A stretch of DNA of 64,000 nt from an uncultured Maribacter sp. (GCF_947500405.1 NZ_CANMRY010000004.1:310001-374000); one strand, 5' to 3'; shown: positions 54,027 through 61,483, numbered from the stretch's first letter. Program-made: numbers and translations. Notes: generated by a model not told the origin, from the sequence alone.

Positions 54027-54959
54027 CTATAACTTTAGTATTTTGTCTGTATTGGTATTGTATAAAAAACTATATTTTAAAGAACCACCTAAATAAACTT
54101 CATTATTTTTAATACAGGAGTAATAACTGGTTTTCTGATCTAAAATATCTTTTCCCTTTTTGGTAAGTTTAGTAGGGTTAAAACTACTAAATAAGGGTTT
54201 TAAACGATTTATAGCTCTTTCATACTGTGTGTCTGCAAAACCAAAATTTCCTTGATTTGTTATTAGGGAGCTTAGAAATACTTTTTTGCTTGGGGGTTGT
54301 TTAAAGTTTGCTACTTGTAAAATGTTATTTTCCATTAGGTTTAAACCGTTAGAAATACTTGGGAACCTTTTAAGATGTGTTTTTAATGCGTCTTCTAAAT
54401 AGTTAAATTTATAATTTTTAAAATCGGTTAAATTCTCTAATCGCATTGGGTTATCACTACAATATAGCTGCCATACATAATCTGCATATTCTATATCATC
54501 TAGAGAAAGTAAGGTTTTATTTTTATAAAGTTTAAGAAGTTTTGCATCTGTTAACTCATTTAAAGTATACAATTTATCTGTTTTATCCTCTTTCCCTGAA
54601 CACACTAAAGATATTTGAGCATATTTTCTATGTGTTTTTAACCAACTAATTACTGCAAGCATGTTTACCTGACAAAATAAATCATACTCAAACCACAAAA
54701 CAATTTGGTCTTCTTTTTTATGATTACATAAAGAGCGATATTCTTTTAATGTTTTTTCAATAAACCACGATTTAGATACTTTGTAATTTTTATGAAGAAA
54801 TTCATATCTAGTTTTCCAAAAAGATTCACTGCCAACTTGGTTTAAGGTTTTGCCTTCGCATAACATTTCTCTCCAAGTAATTATGTCTCCGTCTAAATTT
54901 AATTTTTTTAAGCGGTCAGTGAAACTATCACCGTTTGTAATGTGTAAAAGGGAACCCAT
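54027..54959 (-). CDS. DUF1835 domain protein
   Basis: The 310-residue protein starts with LHITNGDSFTDRLKKLNLDGDIITWREMLCEG, the hallmark of DUF1835. VLWFEYDLFCQVNMLAVISWL (about 104-124) is also typical, as is the C-terminal helical part with TQYERAINRL. The fold is thought to be nucleotide-hydrolase-like, but no activity is established that I know of. It leads the operon with the phosphorylase and the substrate-binding-like gene, separated from the former by one base. About 120 bases of AT-rich sequence separate it from SUI1. Confidence 0.88.
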   Translation of the reverse strand: MGSLLHITNGDSFTDRLKKLNLDGDIITWREMLCEGKTLNQVGSESFWKTRYEFLHKNYKVSKSWFIEKTLKEYRSLCNHKKEDQIVLWFEYDLFCQVNMLAVISWLKTHRKYAQISLVCSGKEDKTDKLYTLNELTDAKLLKLYKNKTLLSLDDIEYADYVWQLYCSDNPMRLENLTDFKNYKFNYLEDALKTHLKRFPSISNGLNLMENNILQVANFKQPPSKKVFLSSLITNQGNFGFADTQYERAINRLKPLFSSFNPTKLTKKGKDILDQKTSYYSCIKNNEVYLGGSLKYSFLYNTNTDKILKL

Positions 54960-55079
54960 TTTTTTAGCGCGATTTTGGTTGTAGTTTATAAATGTAATGT
55001 TTAAAATAAAGTATTAAAAAGTTTTTAACAGAAAAATACGCAACCAATATAGAATTACTGCATCTTATTATAATAGAGG

Positions 55080-55403
55080 TTACCCTCCAACGCGTTTTAC
55101 TTTAAATCCTTTTTCTTGTAAGAGAGCCATTATTTTATCCCTATAGTCTCCTTGGATTATAATTTTATCATCCTTAAAACTACCGCCTACACTTAGTTTA
55201 GTTTTTAACTCTTTAGCTAGTTTTTTAAAATCGGTATCGGCACCTGTATAACCTTCCAATATTGTAATGGGCTTACCTTTTCTTTTTTCGTACTTACAAA
55301 TTATAGGAGCATCTTGCATCCATATCGTACTTTTTTCTTTTTTTGGCTCTTCTGATGGTTTGTGATCTGGGAAAAGATTTTTTAATTGGTCTTGTAAATC
55401 CAT
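55080..55403 (-). CDS. SUI1/eIF1-like translation factor (YciH type)
   Basis: The 107-residue bacterial homologue of eukaryotic initiation factor eIF1 has an N-terminal linker (about 1-35, LKNLFPDHKPSEEPKKEKS) followed by the SUI1 core: KRKGKPITILEGYTGADTDFKKLAKELKTKLSVGGSFKDDKIIIQGDYRDKI. The family motif with the KxGTG-like basic loop is modified to GGSFKDD, as in many YciH proteins. A role in start-codon fidelity is shown only weakly for bacteria. It lies three bases after the dioxygenase gene in the same direction. Confidence 0.9.
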   Translation of the reverse strand: MDLQDQLKNLFPDHKPSEEPKKEKSTIWMQDAPIICKYEKRKGKPITILEGYTGADTDFKKLAKELKTKLSVGGSFKDDKIIIQGDYRDKIMALLQEKGFKVKRVGG

Positions 55404-55406
55404 TAC

Positions 55407-56357
55407 TTATTCTTTTATTAAACCTAGTTCAATTAACCTTTCATGTAAAAATGCTCCAGCTGTAATATCTTCGAATTGTTTTGGGTTGTCTTTATCTATA
55501 CAATTTGGAAGACAATTTAATGACATTTCACTTATTGGGTGCATAAAAAATGGTATAGAGTATCTAGAAGTACCCCATAATTCTTTAGGAGGGTTTACTA
55601 CTTGGTGTATTGTAGATTTTAATTTATTGTTGGTAAGTCTAGAGAGCATATCGCCAACATTAATCATTAATTGGTCTGGTTTTGCAATAGCATCTATCCA
55701 TTCTCCTTCATGATTTTGTACTTGTAATCCTTTACCATGAGCTCCCATAAGTAAAGTTATTAAGTTTATATCTCCATGAGCTGCAGCTCTTACTGCATTT
55801 TTAGGTTCCGATGTAATAGGAGGGTAGTGTATTGGCCTTAAAATAGAATTACCGTTTTTAATGTATTCATCAAAATAAGTTTCTTTTAAATCTAGATGTA
55901 ATGCTAAAGCTCTAAGTACGTATTTTGCTGTTTTTTCAAGCATTTTATAGGTTTTTTCTCCAGTAGTATTAAAATCATTTAACTCTTTAACAATCACATT
56001 GTCAGGGTATTCTGCTTCTAATTTAGGATTGTTTTCTACATATTGTCCAAAATGCCAAAACTCTTTTAAATCTCCTTCTTTTTTTCCTTTTGCATGTTCT
56101 TTTCCAAAAGATGTGTATCCTCTTTGCCCACCAATTCCTTCAATTTCGTAACTATCTTTAATTTCTTGGTCTAATGTAAAAAAGTTTTTTATTTCAGAAT
56201 ATAAATTATCAACTAAACTATCCGATAAAAAATGTCCACTTAAAGCAACAAAACCTATTTTTTCAAAAGCATTACCTATTTCATTAATAAATTTTTGTTT
56301 TTCCTCTTGGTTTCCTGAAACAAAATCTTTTAAATTAACACTTGGTATAGCACTCAT
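55407..56357 (-). CDS. isopenicillin N synthase-like 2-oxoglutarate/Fe(II) dioxygenase
   Basis: This non-heme iron dioxygenase of about 316 residues has the typical N-terminal strand IPSVNLKDFV, GFVALSGHFLSD and RGYTSFGKEHAKGKK. The iron site is HGD (HxD) in RAAAHGDINLITLLMG and a distal His in STIHQVVNPP, with RYSIPFFMHP supplying the Arg-Ser that binds 2-oxoglutarate. An in-frame ATG lies six codons upstream at 56375, but a TAATTTTG promoter box at 56381-56388 puts that codon at the transcript's first bases, so 56357 is preferred. No antibiotic cluster is present, so the substrate is unknown. Confidence 0.88.
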   Translation of the reverse strand: MSAIPSVNLKDFVSGNQEEKQKFINEIGNAFEKIGFVALSGHFLSDSLVDNLYSEIKNFFTLDQEIKDSYEIEGIGGQRGYTSFGKEHAKGKKEGDLKEFWHFGQYVENNPKLEAEYPDNVIVKELNDFNTTGEKTYKMLEKTAKYVLRALALHLDLKETYFDEYIKNGNSILRPIHYPPITSEPKNAVRAAAHGDINLITLLMGAHGKGLQVQNHEGEWIDAIAKPDQLMINVGDMLSRLTNNKLKSTIHQVVNPPKELWGTSRYSIPFFMHPISEMSLNCLPNCIDKDNPKQFEDITAGAFLHERLIELGLIKE

Positions 56358-56380
56358 ATTTATTTTATTAATCATTCTCT

Positions 56381-56442
56381 CAAAATTACAAATTATAACT
56401 TATATAAAGTAGTAATTTATAATTGTTGCTCCTGTACTTTTG
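56381..56442. promoter_or_regulatory. divergent promoter boxes: dioxygenase (left) and E1 fusion (right)
   Basis: TAATTTTG on the minus strand at 56381-56388 serves the dioxygenase. TACTTTTG on the plus strand at 56435-56442 lies 46 bases before the ATG at 56489 of the E1 fusion. The latter rules out the in-frame TTG at 56423 as a start. Confidence 0.45.
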
Positions 56443-56488
56443 GTTACATTTAACTATACTAATAATCATTTTATTTAGTTTTATATAC

Positions 56489-58465
56489 ATGAATTATTCT
56501 AAATACCAGATATCCAAAAAAAAGCACTTGCAATTGTACACTGCAATGCTTAAGCCTAGAATGATTGAGGAGAAAATGTTGGTATTACTTCGTCAAGGAA
56601 AAATTTCTAAATGGTTTAGTGGTATTGGGCAAGAAGCAATCTCTGTAGGAGTTACTTCTGCACTTAGGGATAATGAATATATACTTCCCATGCATCGTAA
56701 TTTAGGTGTCTTTACAACAAGGAATATTCCCTTAGATAAATTGTTTGCGCAATGGCAAGGAAAACAATATGGTTTTACAAAAGGACGCGATCGTAGTTTT
56801 CACTTTGGGAGTCAAGCACATAAAATTATAGGGATGATTTCTCATTTGGGTCCACAATTAGGAGTTGCAGATGGAATAGCCTTGGCACATAAATTAAAGA
56901 ACAAAAAACTTGTTACAGCTGTTTTTTCAGGTGAAGGAGGAACAAGTGAAGGAGATTTTCATGAAGCATTAAATATTGCAGCAGTATGGGATTTACCAGT
57001 GTTATTTTGTGTGGAGAATAATGGTTACGCTATTTCTACACCTACAAATGAACAATTTAAATGTAAATCTATTGCAGATAAGGGTATTGGTTACGGTATA
57101 GAGTCCTATTCCGTAAAAGGAAATAATATATTAAAGGTTTATAAAAAAGTAAAAAAGCTTACAAAAAGTATGCGTAAGAACCCTAGACCTATATTAATAG
57201 AGTTTAAGACTTTTAGAGTTCGAGGTCATGAAGAAGCAAGCGGTACTAAATATGTGCCTAAAAAAATACTAAAAAAGTGGAAGGCTAAAGACCCAATAGA
57301 AAACTACGAAAATTATTTAATTAAAAACAGCATACTAACAAAAGAAAATAAAAGGCTAATTAAGAATAAATTAGAAAATGAAATAAGACTAAATACCAGT
57401 AGTACTAATGCAATAGAAGATTCTGAATATTCTTTAAAGAAAGAGTTGGCGGATGTTTTTAAGAAACATTATTATAAAGATATTCCTCAAGGCGCAATTG
57501 TTAAAAATATTCGTTTTGTTGATGCTATTTCTGAAGGATTAAAACAGTCTATGGAAATTCATGATGATTTAATTATCATGGGACAAGATATTGCAGAATA
57601 TGGAGGTGTTTTTAAGATAACAGAAGGATTTGTAGAAAAATTTGGAAAAGATAGAATACGAAATACTCCTATTTGTGAATCTGCTATAATTTCTACTGCC
57701 ATGGGCTTATCTATAAATGGAATGAAAGCAATGGTAGAAATGCAATTTGCAGATTTTGCTAGTAGTGGATTTAATTCTATTGTAAATTATTTAGCCAAAT
57801 CTCATTATAGATGGGGACAAAACGCTGATATTGTAATACGCATGCCTTGTGGCGGCGGAATATCTGCAGGACCTTTTCATTCTCAAACTAATGAAGCTTG
57901 GTTTACAAAAACGCCAGGGCTAAAAGTGGTATACCCTGCTTTTCCTATAGATGCAAAAGGGTTGCTAGCAACAGCTATTAACGATCCTAATCCTGTTATG
58001 TTTTTTGAACATAAAGCTCTCTATAGAACCATTAATGAGAATGTGCCAGCAGATTATTATACAACACCTTTTGGTAAAGCAAGTGTTATAGAAAATGGTG
58101 AAGATGTAACTATAGTTTCTTATGGTTTAGGAGTGCATTGGGCTATAGAAACTTTAAAGAACAATTCTGATATTAATGCAGATTTAATTGATTTAAGAAC
58201 TTTACATCCTTTAGATATAGAAACAATCTACGCTTCTGTTAAAAAAACAGGAAGGTTAATCATAGTACAGGAAGACAGTTTGTTTGGAAGTATTTCTAGT
58301 GATATTTCTGCCTTAGTAATGGAAAATTGCTTTACATACTTAGACGCTCCTATACAAAGAGTAGCAAGTATAGAAACCCCAATTCCTTTTGCAGCTCATT
58401 TAGAACGTAATTATATTGGGAAGAATAGGTTTGAAACTGTGTTACGAAAATTGTTAAGATATTAA
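56489..58465 (+). CDS. fused alpha/beta 2-oxoacid dehydrogenase E1, canonical TPP site
   Basis: This is the E1 component of a branched-chain 2-oxoacid (or acetoin/pyruvate-like) dehydrogenase with alpha and beta chains fused, 658 residues from the ATG at 56489. The alpha half has RQGKISKWFSGIGQEAISVG and a standard cofactor site (FSGEGGTSEG ending VENNGYAIS). The beta half begins near 340 (FVDAISEGLKQSM) with GQDIAEYGGVFKITEG, RNTPICESAIISTAMG and the substrate loop CGGGISAGPFHSQTNE. Unlike the E1 at 17585-19996 its diphosphate motif is normal. The open frame upstream is a leader artefact, since it starts from TTG before the promoter box. Confidence 0.9.
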   Translation: MNYSKYQISKKKHLQLYTAMLKPRMIEEKMLVLLRQGKISKWFSGIGQEAISVGVTSALRDNEYILPMHRNLGVFTTRNIPLDKLFAQWQGKQYGFTKGRDRSFHFGSQAHKIIGMISHLGPQLGVADGIALAHKLKNKKLVTAVFSGEGGTSEGDFHEALNIAAVWDLPVLFCVENNGYAISTPTNEQFKCKSIADKGIGYGIESYSVKGNNILKVYKKVKKLTKSMRKNPRPILIEFKTFRVRGHEEASGTKYVPKKILKKWKAKDPIENYENYLIKNSILTKENKRLIKNKLENEIRLNTSSTNAIEDSEYSLKKELADVFKKHYYKDIPQGAIVKNIRFVDAISEGLKQSMEIHDDLIIMGQDIAEYGGVFKITEGFVEKFGKDRIRNTPICESAIISTAMGLSINGMKAMVEMQFADFASSGFNSIVNYLAKSHYRWGQNADIVIRMPCGGGISAGPFHSQTNEAWFTKTPGLKVVYPAFPIDAKGLLATAINDPNPVMFFEHKALYRTINENVPADYYTTPFGKASVIENGEDVTIVSYGLGVHWAIETLKNNSDINADLIDLRTLHPLDIETIYASVKKTGRLIIVQEDSLFGSISSDISALVMENCFTYLDAPIQRVASIETPIPFAAHLERNYIGKNRFETVLRKLLRY

Positions 58466-58528
58466 AAGTTATTATCGGTAATCTTTTGGTTTTATAAAAT
58501 GTAGTATATTTCCAAAAAAATATTTGAA

Positions 58529-58870
58529 ATGACTAAGTACCTTTCTTTTACGCTAACTATTCTTTTAATATTTTTTTCTTTTTGTACGTATAGTCAAGAA
58601 AATAAGGATAGTTGGGTTGTTCCTACAATCAAAGTAGCTGAAAAAATAAAAGAAGATAAAGAAAAAAAAGAGGAGCCTTCTATTTTTAAATTTGAACCAG
58701 ATTATTTAGCTGCAATAGAAAAAGAAAAAACTAACCAAGCTAAGAATAGAGCAATATTAGATACGTTATCTATTTCTGAGGGAAGAAAAAAACGATTGTT
58801 AAAAAAGATATTTAAGAAGAACTTTTCTGAAGATTTATCTAGAGTAGTAGAAACTAAGTTCGAGGATTAA
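58529..58870 (+). CDS. small exported protein, first of a paralogous pair
   Basis: I do not recognise a family. The 113 residues have a signal peptide (SFTLTILLIFFSFCTYSQ) and a mature part of about 90 residues rich in Lys and Glu. Three motifs are shared with the protein at 59020-59412: KFEPDYL/KFEPDYV, LDTLSISEGRKKRL/LDTLDISERKRKKL, and a final FSEDLSR...VETKFED/FSDRLSK...VNTKFED. Ordered motifs and the same length between them mark a tandem duplication. The mature protein should be periplasmic, helical and probably not membrane-spanning. Its function is unknown. Confidence 0.7.
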   Translation: MTKYLSFTLTILLIFFSFCTYSQENKDSWVVPTIKVAEKIKEDKEKKEEPSIFKFEPDYLAAIEKEKTNQAKNRAILDTLSISEGRKKRLLKKIFKKNFSEDLSRVVETKFED

Positions 58871-58902
58871 GCCATAGGCTTATGTTTTATTTTACTGTGT
58901 GA

Positions 58903-58931
58903 TGTCGATAAAATAAAAGTAAATATCGACA
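58903..58931. promoter_or_regulatory. inverted repeat between the paralogous small genes
   Basis: TGTCGATA and TATCGACA (8 bp, perfect) are separated by 13 bases, giving a centre-to-centre distance of 21, about two helical turns. The spacing suits a dimeric regulator, or a hairpin ending the first gene. There is no T run directly after it. Confidence 0.4.
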
Positions 58932-59019
58932 AAAGGTATTTGTTTCTTTATATAAGTTTTCTTTATTTTTTTTTTACTAAATTTAGCATAGACACTATAC
59001 TAGATTATACATGATAACA

Positions 59020-59412
59020 ATGAAAAAATTGGCAATATGCCTATGTCTTGTTTTTGCAGGAACTGTATCTGCACAGGAGATTATTGATGAAGAAGCAATA
59101 AAAAAAGAGATATTACTAGAGAAAAATAAAGAATATCAAGAAGAGAGTATTAGTAAAATAAAAATTACTAAATACACGGTAATGTCTAAATTTGAACCTG
59201 ATTATGTTATCCCAGCTGAAGAGCGTATTGCGCAAAAAAAACATCGTATTTTTGAAACATATCGCAAAAAAGATATGTTAGATACTCTAGACATATCAGA
59301 GCGTAAAAGAAAAAAGTTAATACAAGACTTAAGAACCTCTCCTTTTTCTGATAGACTTTCCAAATCTGTTATTGTTAACACAAAATTCGAAGACGAAGAG
59401 GATGCTCAATAA
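59020..59412 (+). CDS. small exported protein, second of a paralogous pair
   Basis: From the ATG at 59020 (three codons inside the longest frame, so that the signal MKKLAICLCLVFAGTVSAQ starts normally) this gives 130 residues. The mature part is charged and carries the same three motifs as its neighbour (KFEPDY, DTLDISERKRKKL, FSDRLSK...TKFED), with an acidic extension DEEDAQ. An extra 20 or so residues precede the first motif. The function is unknown; periplasmic by signal peptide. A hairpin terminator that also overlaps the HPF gene end follows it. Confidence 0.72.
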   Translation: MKKLAICLCLVFAGTVSAQEIIDEEAIKKEILLEKNKEYQEESISKIKITKYTVMSKFEPDYVIPAEERIAQKKHRIFETYRKKDMLDTLDISERKRKKLIQDLRTSPFSDRLSKSVIVNTKFEDEEDAQ

Positions 59413-59440
59413 ATAATAGTATACTTAGTTATTATATTAA

Positions 59441-59466
59441 AAAATGCGCTATTTCTAGCGCATTTT
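59441..59466. terminator. bidirectional terminator overlapping the end of the HPF gene
   Basis: A perfect 11-bp stem (AAAATGCGCTA/TAGCGCATTTT) closes the four-base loop TTTC. Its right arm is the last three codons and most of the stop of the HPF gene (stop at 59455-59457, minus strand). It serves the upstream plus-strand gene as well. Confidence 0.85.
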
Positions 59467-59757
59467 CATTTTTGCTTTTCTTTTTTGTAATTGCCTATCT
59501 AAATCACTTATAGAGTTAGCAATTGAGGTTTCAAAATTAGCATTACTTGAAACTGAAAATAGAGTGCTCCCAGGGGTATTTAAACGAATATTACATATAA
59601 AGCCAGTATTTGGATCCGAAGTATTTTCTGTTTTAAAATATACATCTGCATTTACTATAAAATCAAATTTAGAAATAAGTTTTTGTAATTTTTCTGCTGC
59701 CATTATTTCAAGACGATTGCTAGCTTTTACGTCATCATACTCAAAGTTAATATTCAT
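59455..59757 (-). CDS. hpf: short ribosome hibernation/translation inhibitor (HPF/RaiA family)
   Basis: This short-form hibernation factor has 100 residues. The family pattern is present: NINFEYDDVKASNRLEIMAAEKLQKLISKF at the start, a central beta sheet with FICNIRLNTPGS and VSSNANFETSIANSISDLDRQLQKRKAKMK. The basic C-terminus contacts the decoding site, and the missing long tail means it does not dimerise ribosomes on its own. It is likely induced at stationary phase, by analogy. Its last codons lie in a terminator hairpin. Confidence 0.9.
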   Translation of the reverse strand: MNINFEYDDVKASNRLEIMAAEKLQKLISKFDFIVNADVYFKTENTSDPNTGFICNIRLNTPGSTLFSVSSNANFETSIANSISDLDRQLQKRKAKMKMR

Positions 59758-59955
59758 ATATATTCTTTTTTATTAAGATACGAATTTTAAATGTTTTTTC
59801 AAGCTTTATTTATTGTGATTTCTTTAACTTTTTTGTTAAATAGATGTTATTTACTAATTACCTGTTAGTTAAGTATAGTTAAAAAGATAAATTAGTACTT
59901 AATTTTGTATTTGCTATTAAGAACAAAGTTTTTTGTAAATTTTTAATTTTATTTA

Positions 59956-60297
59956 ATGTTACTAGGAAAGGTATTTAGGGAGGAGAAAAACACATTAAGT
60001 GTAGAAAGTTATGTGTTGAAAATAGAACGTAGTTATAAGAAAAATCTAGAACTAAAGAAAAGACTTAATAATTATGCATTTGAGCCTAGAACATATACTT
60101 TGCACCAAGAATTGGATAAAATAAAATTGCGATTAGAGTTACTCCAAATTTCTCATTTAAAATTAATGAGTACATTAAAGCAACCAATTAATTTTATTGA
60201 AGTTTATGAACAGAAAATAAATAAACAATTAGAAGAGTCTAGACTTTTAGATAGCTATGTAAAAGATTACATAAATTCTTTAAAGAAAATTTCTTAG
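59956..60297 (+). CDS. small helical hypothetical protein
   Basis: This 113-residue protein has no recognisable domain. It is almost entirely helical with heptad-like leucines (RSYKKNLELKKRLNNYAFE, LDKIKLRLELLQISHLKLMSTL, YEQKINKQLEESRLLDSYVKDYINSL), so a coiled-coil or helical-bundle fold is likely. It has no signal peptide. Codon use matches its neighbours and the frame starts with a normal ATG after an AT-rich upstream region of about 200 bases, so it is probably real. Its stop overlaps the decayed FKBP gene on the other strand. Confidence 0.62.
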   Translation: MLLGKVFREEKNTLSVESYVLKIERSYKKNLELKKRLNNYAFEPRTYTLHQELDKIKLRLELLQISHLKLMSTLKQPINFIEVYEQKINKQLEESRLLDSYVKDYINSLKKIS

Positions 60298-60610
60298 TTA
60301 ATTTCAAGTAGCTTTATATAAAAAATTAATGTAGAATCTCTACGAATAGAACTGTAATTACTACTTCTATATACCAAATGAGAGGGTATTAAAAGAACAC
60401 CTTCTGCGCCTTCATTAAAATATTGAATCCCTTCTTCCCAACCTTTTATTACTTGGTTTAAACCCAAATAAATTCCATTAGAGTCACTTTGATCAAAAAC
60501 ACTTCCATTAGTAAAGTATCCTTTATAAGCAACAGTAACACAACACCAGACGAAGAGTTTGGTTTATCTTCAGTTCTAGCAGTGTTAATTATATAATATA
60601 TTTCAAAAGG
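60294..60610 (-). pseudogene. FKBP-type peptidyl-prolyl isomerase, frameshifted and 5'-truncated
   Basis: Reading leftward from 60536, the frame gives VTVAYKGYFTNGSVFDQS, then LGLNQVIKGWEEGIQYFNEGAEGVLLIPSHLVY and ends LIFYIKLLEIN plus stop: the whole C-terminal FKBP core. Just before it a 5-bp tandem repeat AACAC (plus strand, 60537-60546) shifts the frame. The preceding residues (YYIINTARTEDKPNSSSG) continue in the other frame, consistent with duplication of GTGTT in an intact gene. No signal peptide or start is found upstream, where a stop interrupts. The Tyr/Phe/Trp pocket is partly retained, so inactivation looks recent. A sequencing slip could cause the frameshift but not the missing start. 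Confidence 0.8.
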
Positions 60611-60650
60611 TTATACACTTCTGTTGCTTTTTGATGCAACAAAACCTTTT
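60605..60650. repeat. imperfect inverted repeat at the broken end of the FKBP pseudogene
   Basis: Outer arms AAAAGGTT (60605-60612) and AACCTTTT (60643-60650), and inner arms TGTTGC (60622-60627) and GCAACA (60636-60641), form one interrupted hairpin. It lies exactly where FKBP homology stops. The remaining 60651-60864 stretch holds nothing I can identify. Confidence 0.5.
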
Positions 60651-60864
60651 TAATTAAAACACATATTACGTAAGTAATTAAAAAACATAGTTTTCCTTTC
60701 AATTACAATATTTTTTTAATGTAAGGAGCTACGCAAGAATACTGGAAACATAAAATTCTGAAAAAATAAAACAAATATCGCCAAGAATTAAGTTAACTTT
60801 TAGTTGAATAGGTTAATTTATTAGGCATCAATCTTTACATTTGAGAACTAATTTTATACATCTT

Positions 60865-61164
60865 ATGAAAAAATCTTATTTAACCTTAGTAGTACATATT
60901 TTAGTAAAAGAAGAATTTAGAGAAGAAATAAAAGCTGAATTATTAAAGCTTGTTGGTCCCACAAGAGGAGAAGAAGGTAATATAGCTTACGATTTACACC
61001 AAGACAACGAAAATCAAAATTTGTTCTTGTTTCATGAAAAATGGGTGAATCAAGATTTCTTGACCAAGCATTCCCAAAGTACTCATATTGCCGCTTACAA
61101 AATTTTTTCTAAAGATAAATTGGAAAATGTTACTGCATTTAAGATGACGGAGCTTACTAATTAG
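60865..61164 (+). CDS. antibiotic biosynthesis monooxygenase (ABM) domain protein
   Basis: This small dimeric ferredoxin-like-fold protein has about 99 residues from the ATG at 60865 (MKKSYLTLVVHILVKEE). The upstream TTG at 60841 only adds an ill-fitting leader. The family pattern of ABM/YgiN proteins is clear: VKEEFREEIKAELLKLVGPTRGEEGNIAYDLHQDNENQNLFLFHEKWVNQDFLTKHSQSTHI. Most such proteins are quinol monooxygenases or of unknown substrate. It is not in an operon and sits between the FKBP remnant and repeat copy B. Confidence 0.87.
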   Translation: MKKSYLTLVVHILVKEEFREEIKAELLKLVGPTRGEEGNIAYDLHQDNENQNLFLFHEKWVNQDFLTKHSQSTHIAAYKIFSKDKLENVTAFKMTELTN

Positions 61165-61195
61165 TCTTGTAGTATTAAAGGTTTAAGTAGGGGAG

Positions 61196-61294
61196 TTTAC
61201 TCGATAATCGAGATTTAAATGCTCCGACGCTTGCGTCGAAATCAATGCTAATTTTCCTTCTAATGCCTCGTGGGCTTGCCCCGAGGTAGTTTAC
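61196..61294 (-). repeat. 99-nt dispersed hairpin repeat, copy B (reverse of copy A)
   Basis: This element is identical to the reverse complement of 35583-35681 at 97 of 99 positions by eye. Here all three hairpins pair perfectly apart from one bulged base: CCTCGGGGC with GCCCACGAGG, CGACGC-AA-GCGTCG and CTCGAT-T-ATCGAG. It lies 31 bases after the ABM gene in the opposite orientation to copy A. No transposase is nearby. A frame through it continues into a 3' gene fragment. Confidence 0.85.
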
Positions 61295-61483
61295 TTTTGT
61301 ATTACTGTCGTTCGTTTTTGGACTTCATATTCTAGAACAAAAAGAAATGGATATAATGCTTGTAATTACGGCGAGGGTATTGTAGATAATTTAGAAGGAA
61401 TTATAATTGGTTCAAATCTAAAAAATGAAAATTGTTATTTAATACTAGTTGCAGCTAATAATTTTAGTGTTTTTTACCCTTAA
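61295..61483 (+). pseudogene. 3' fragment of an unidentified gene
   Basis: One frame stays open from inside repeat B to the TAA at 61481-61483. Its repeat-distal part reads RTKRNGYNACNYGEGIVDNLEGIIIG, then NENCYLILVAANNFSVFYP and stop, with ordinary amino-acid composition. There is no credible start after the repeat, so it looks like the tail of a gene cut by the repeat or by the deletion that placed it there. No family recognised. The following 61484-61606 stretch has only AT-rich hairpin-like sequence. Confidence 0.4.

Noticed and set aside
55407..56357. Beta-lactam biosynthesis gene (isopenicillin N synthase)
   Set aside because: The fold is shared by many dioxygenases, and no peptide synthetase or other pathway gene is present.
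56423..56488. Hydrophobic N-terminal extension of the second E1 fusion (apparent membrane segment)
   Set aside because: It starts from TTG and spans a TACTTTTG promoter box; the ATG at 56489 fits the E1 family.
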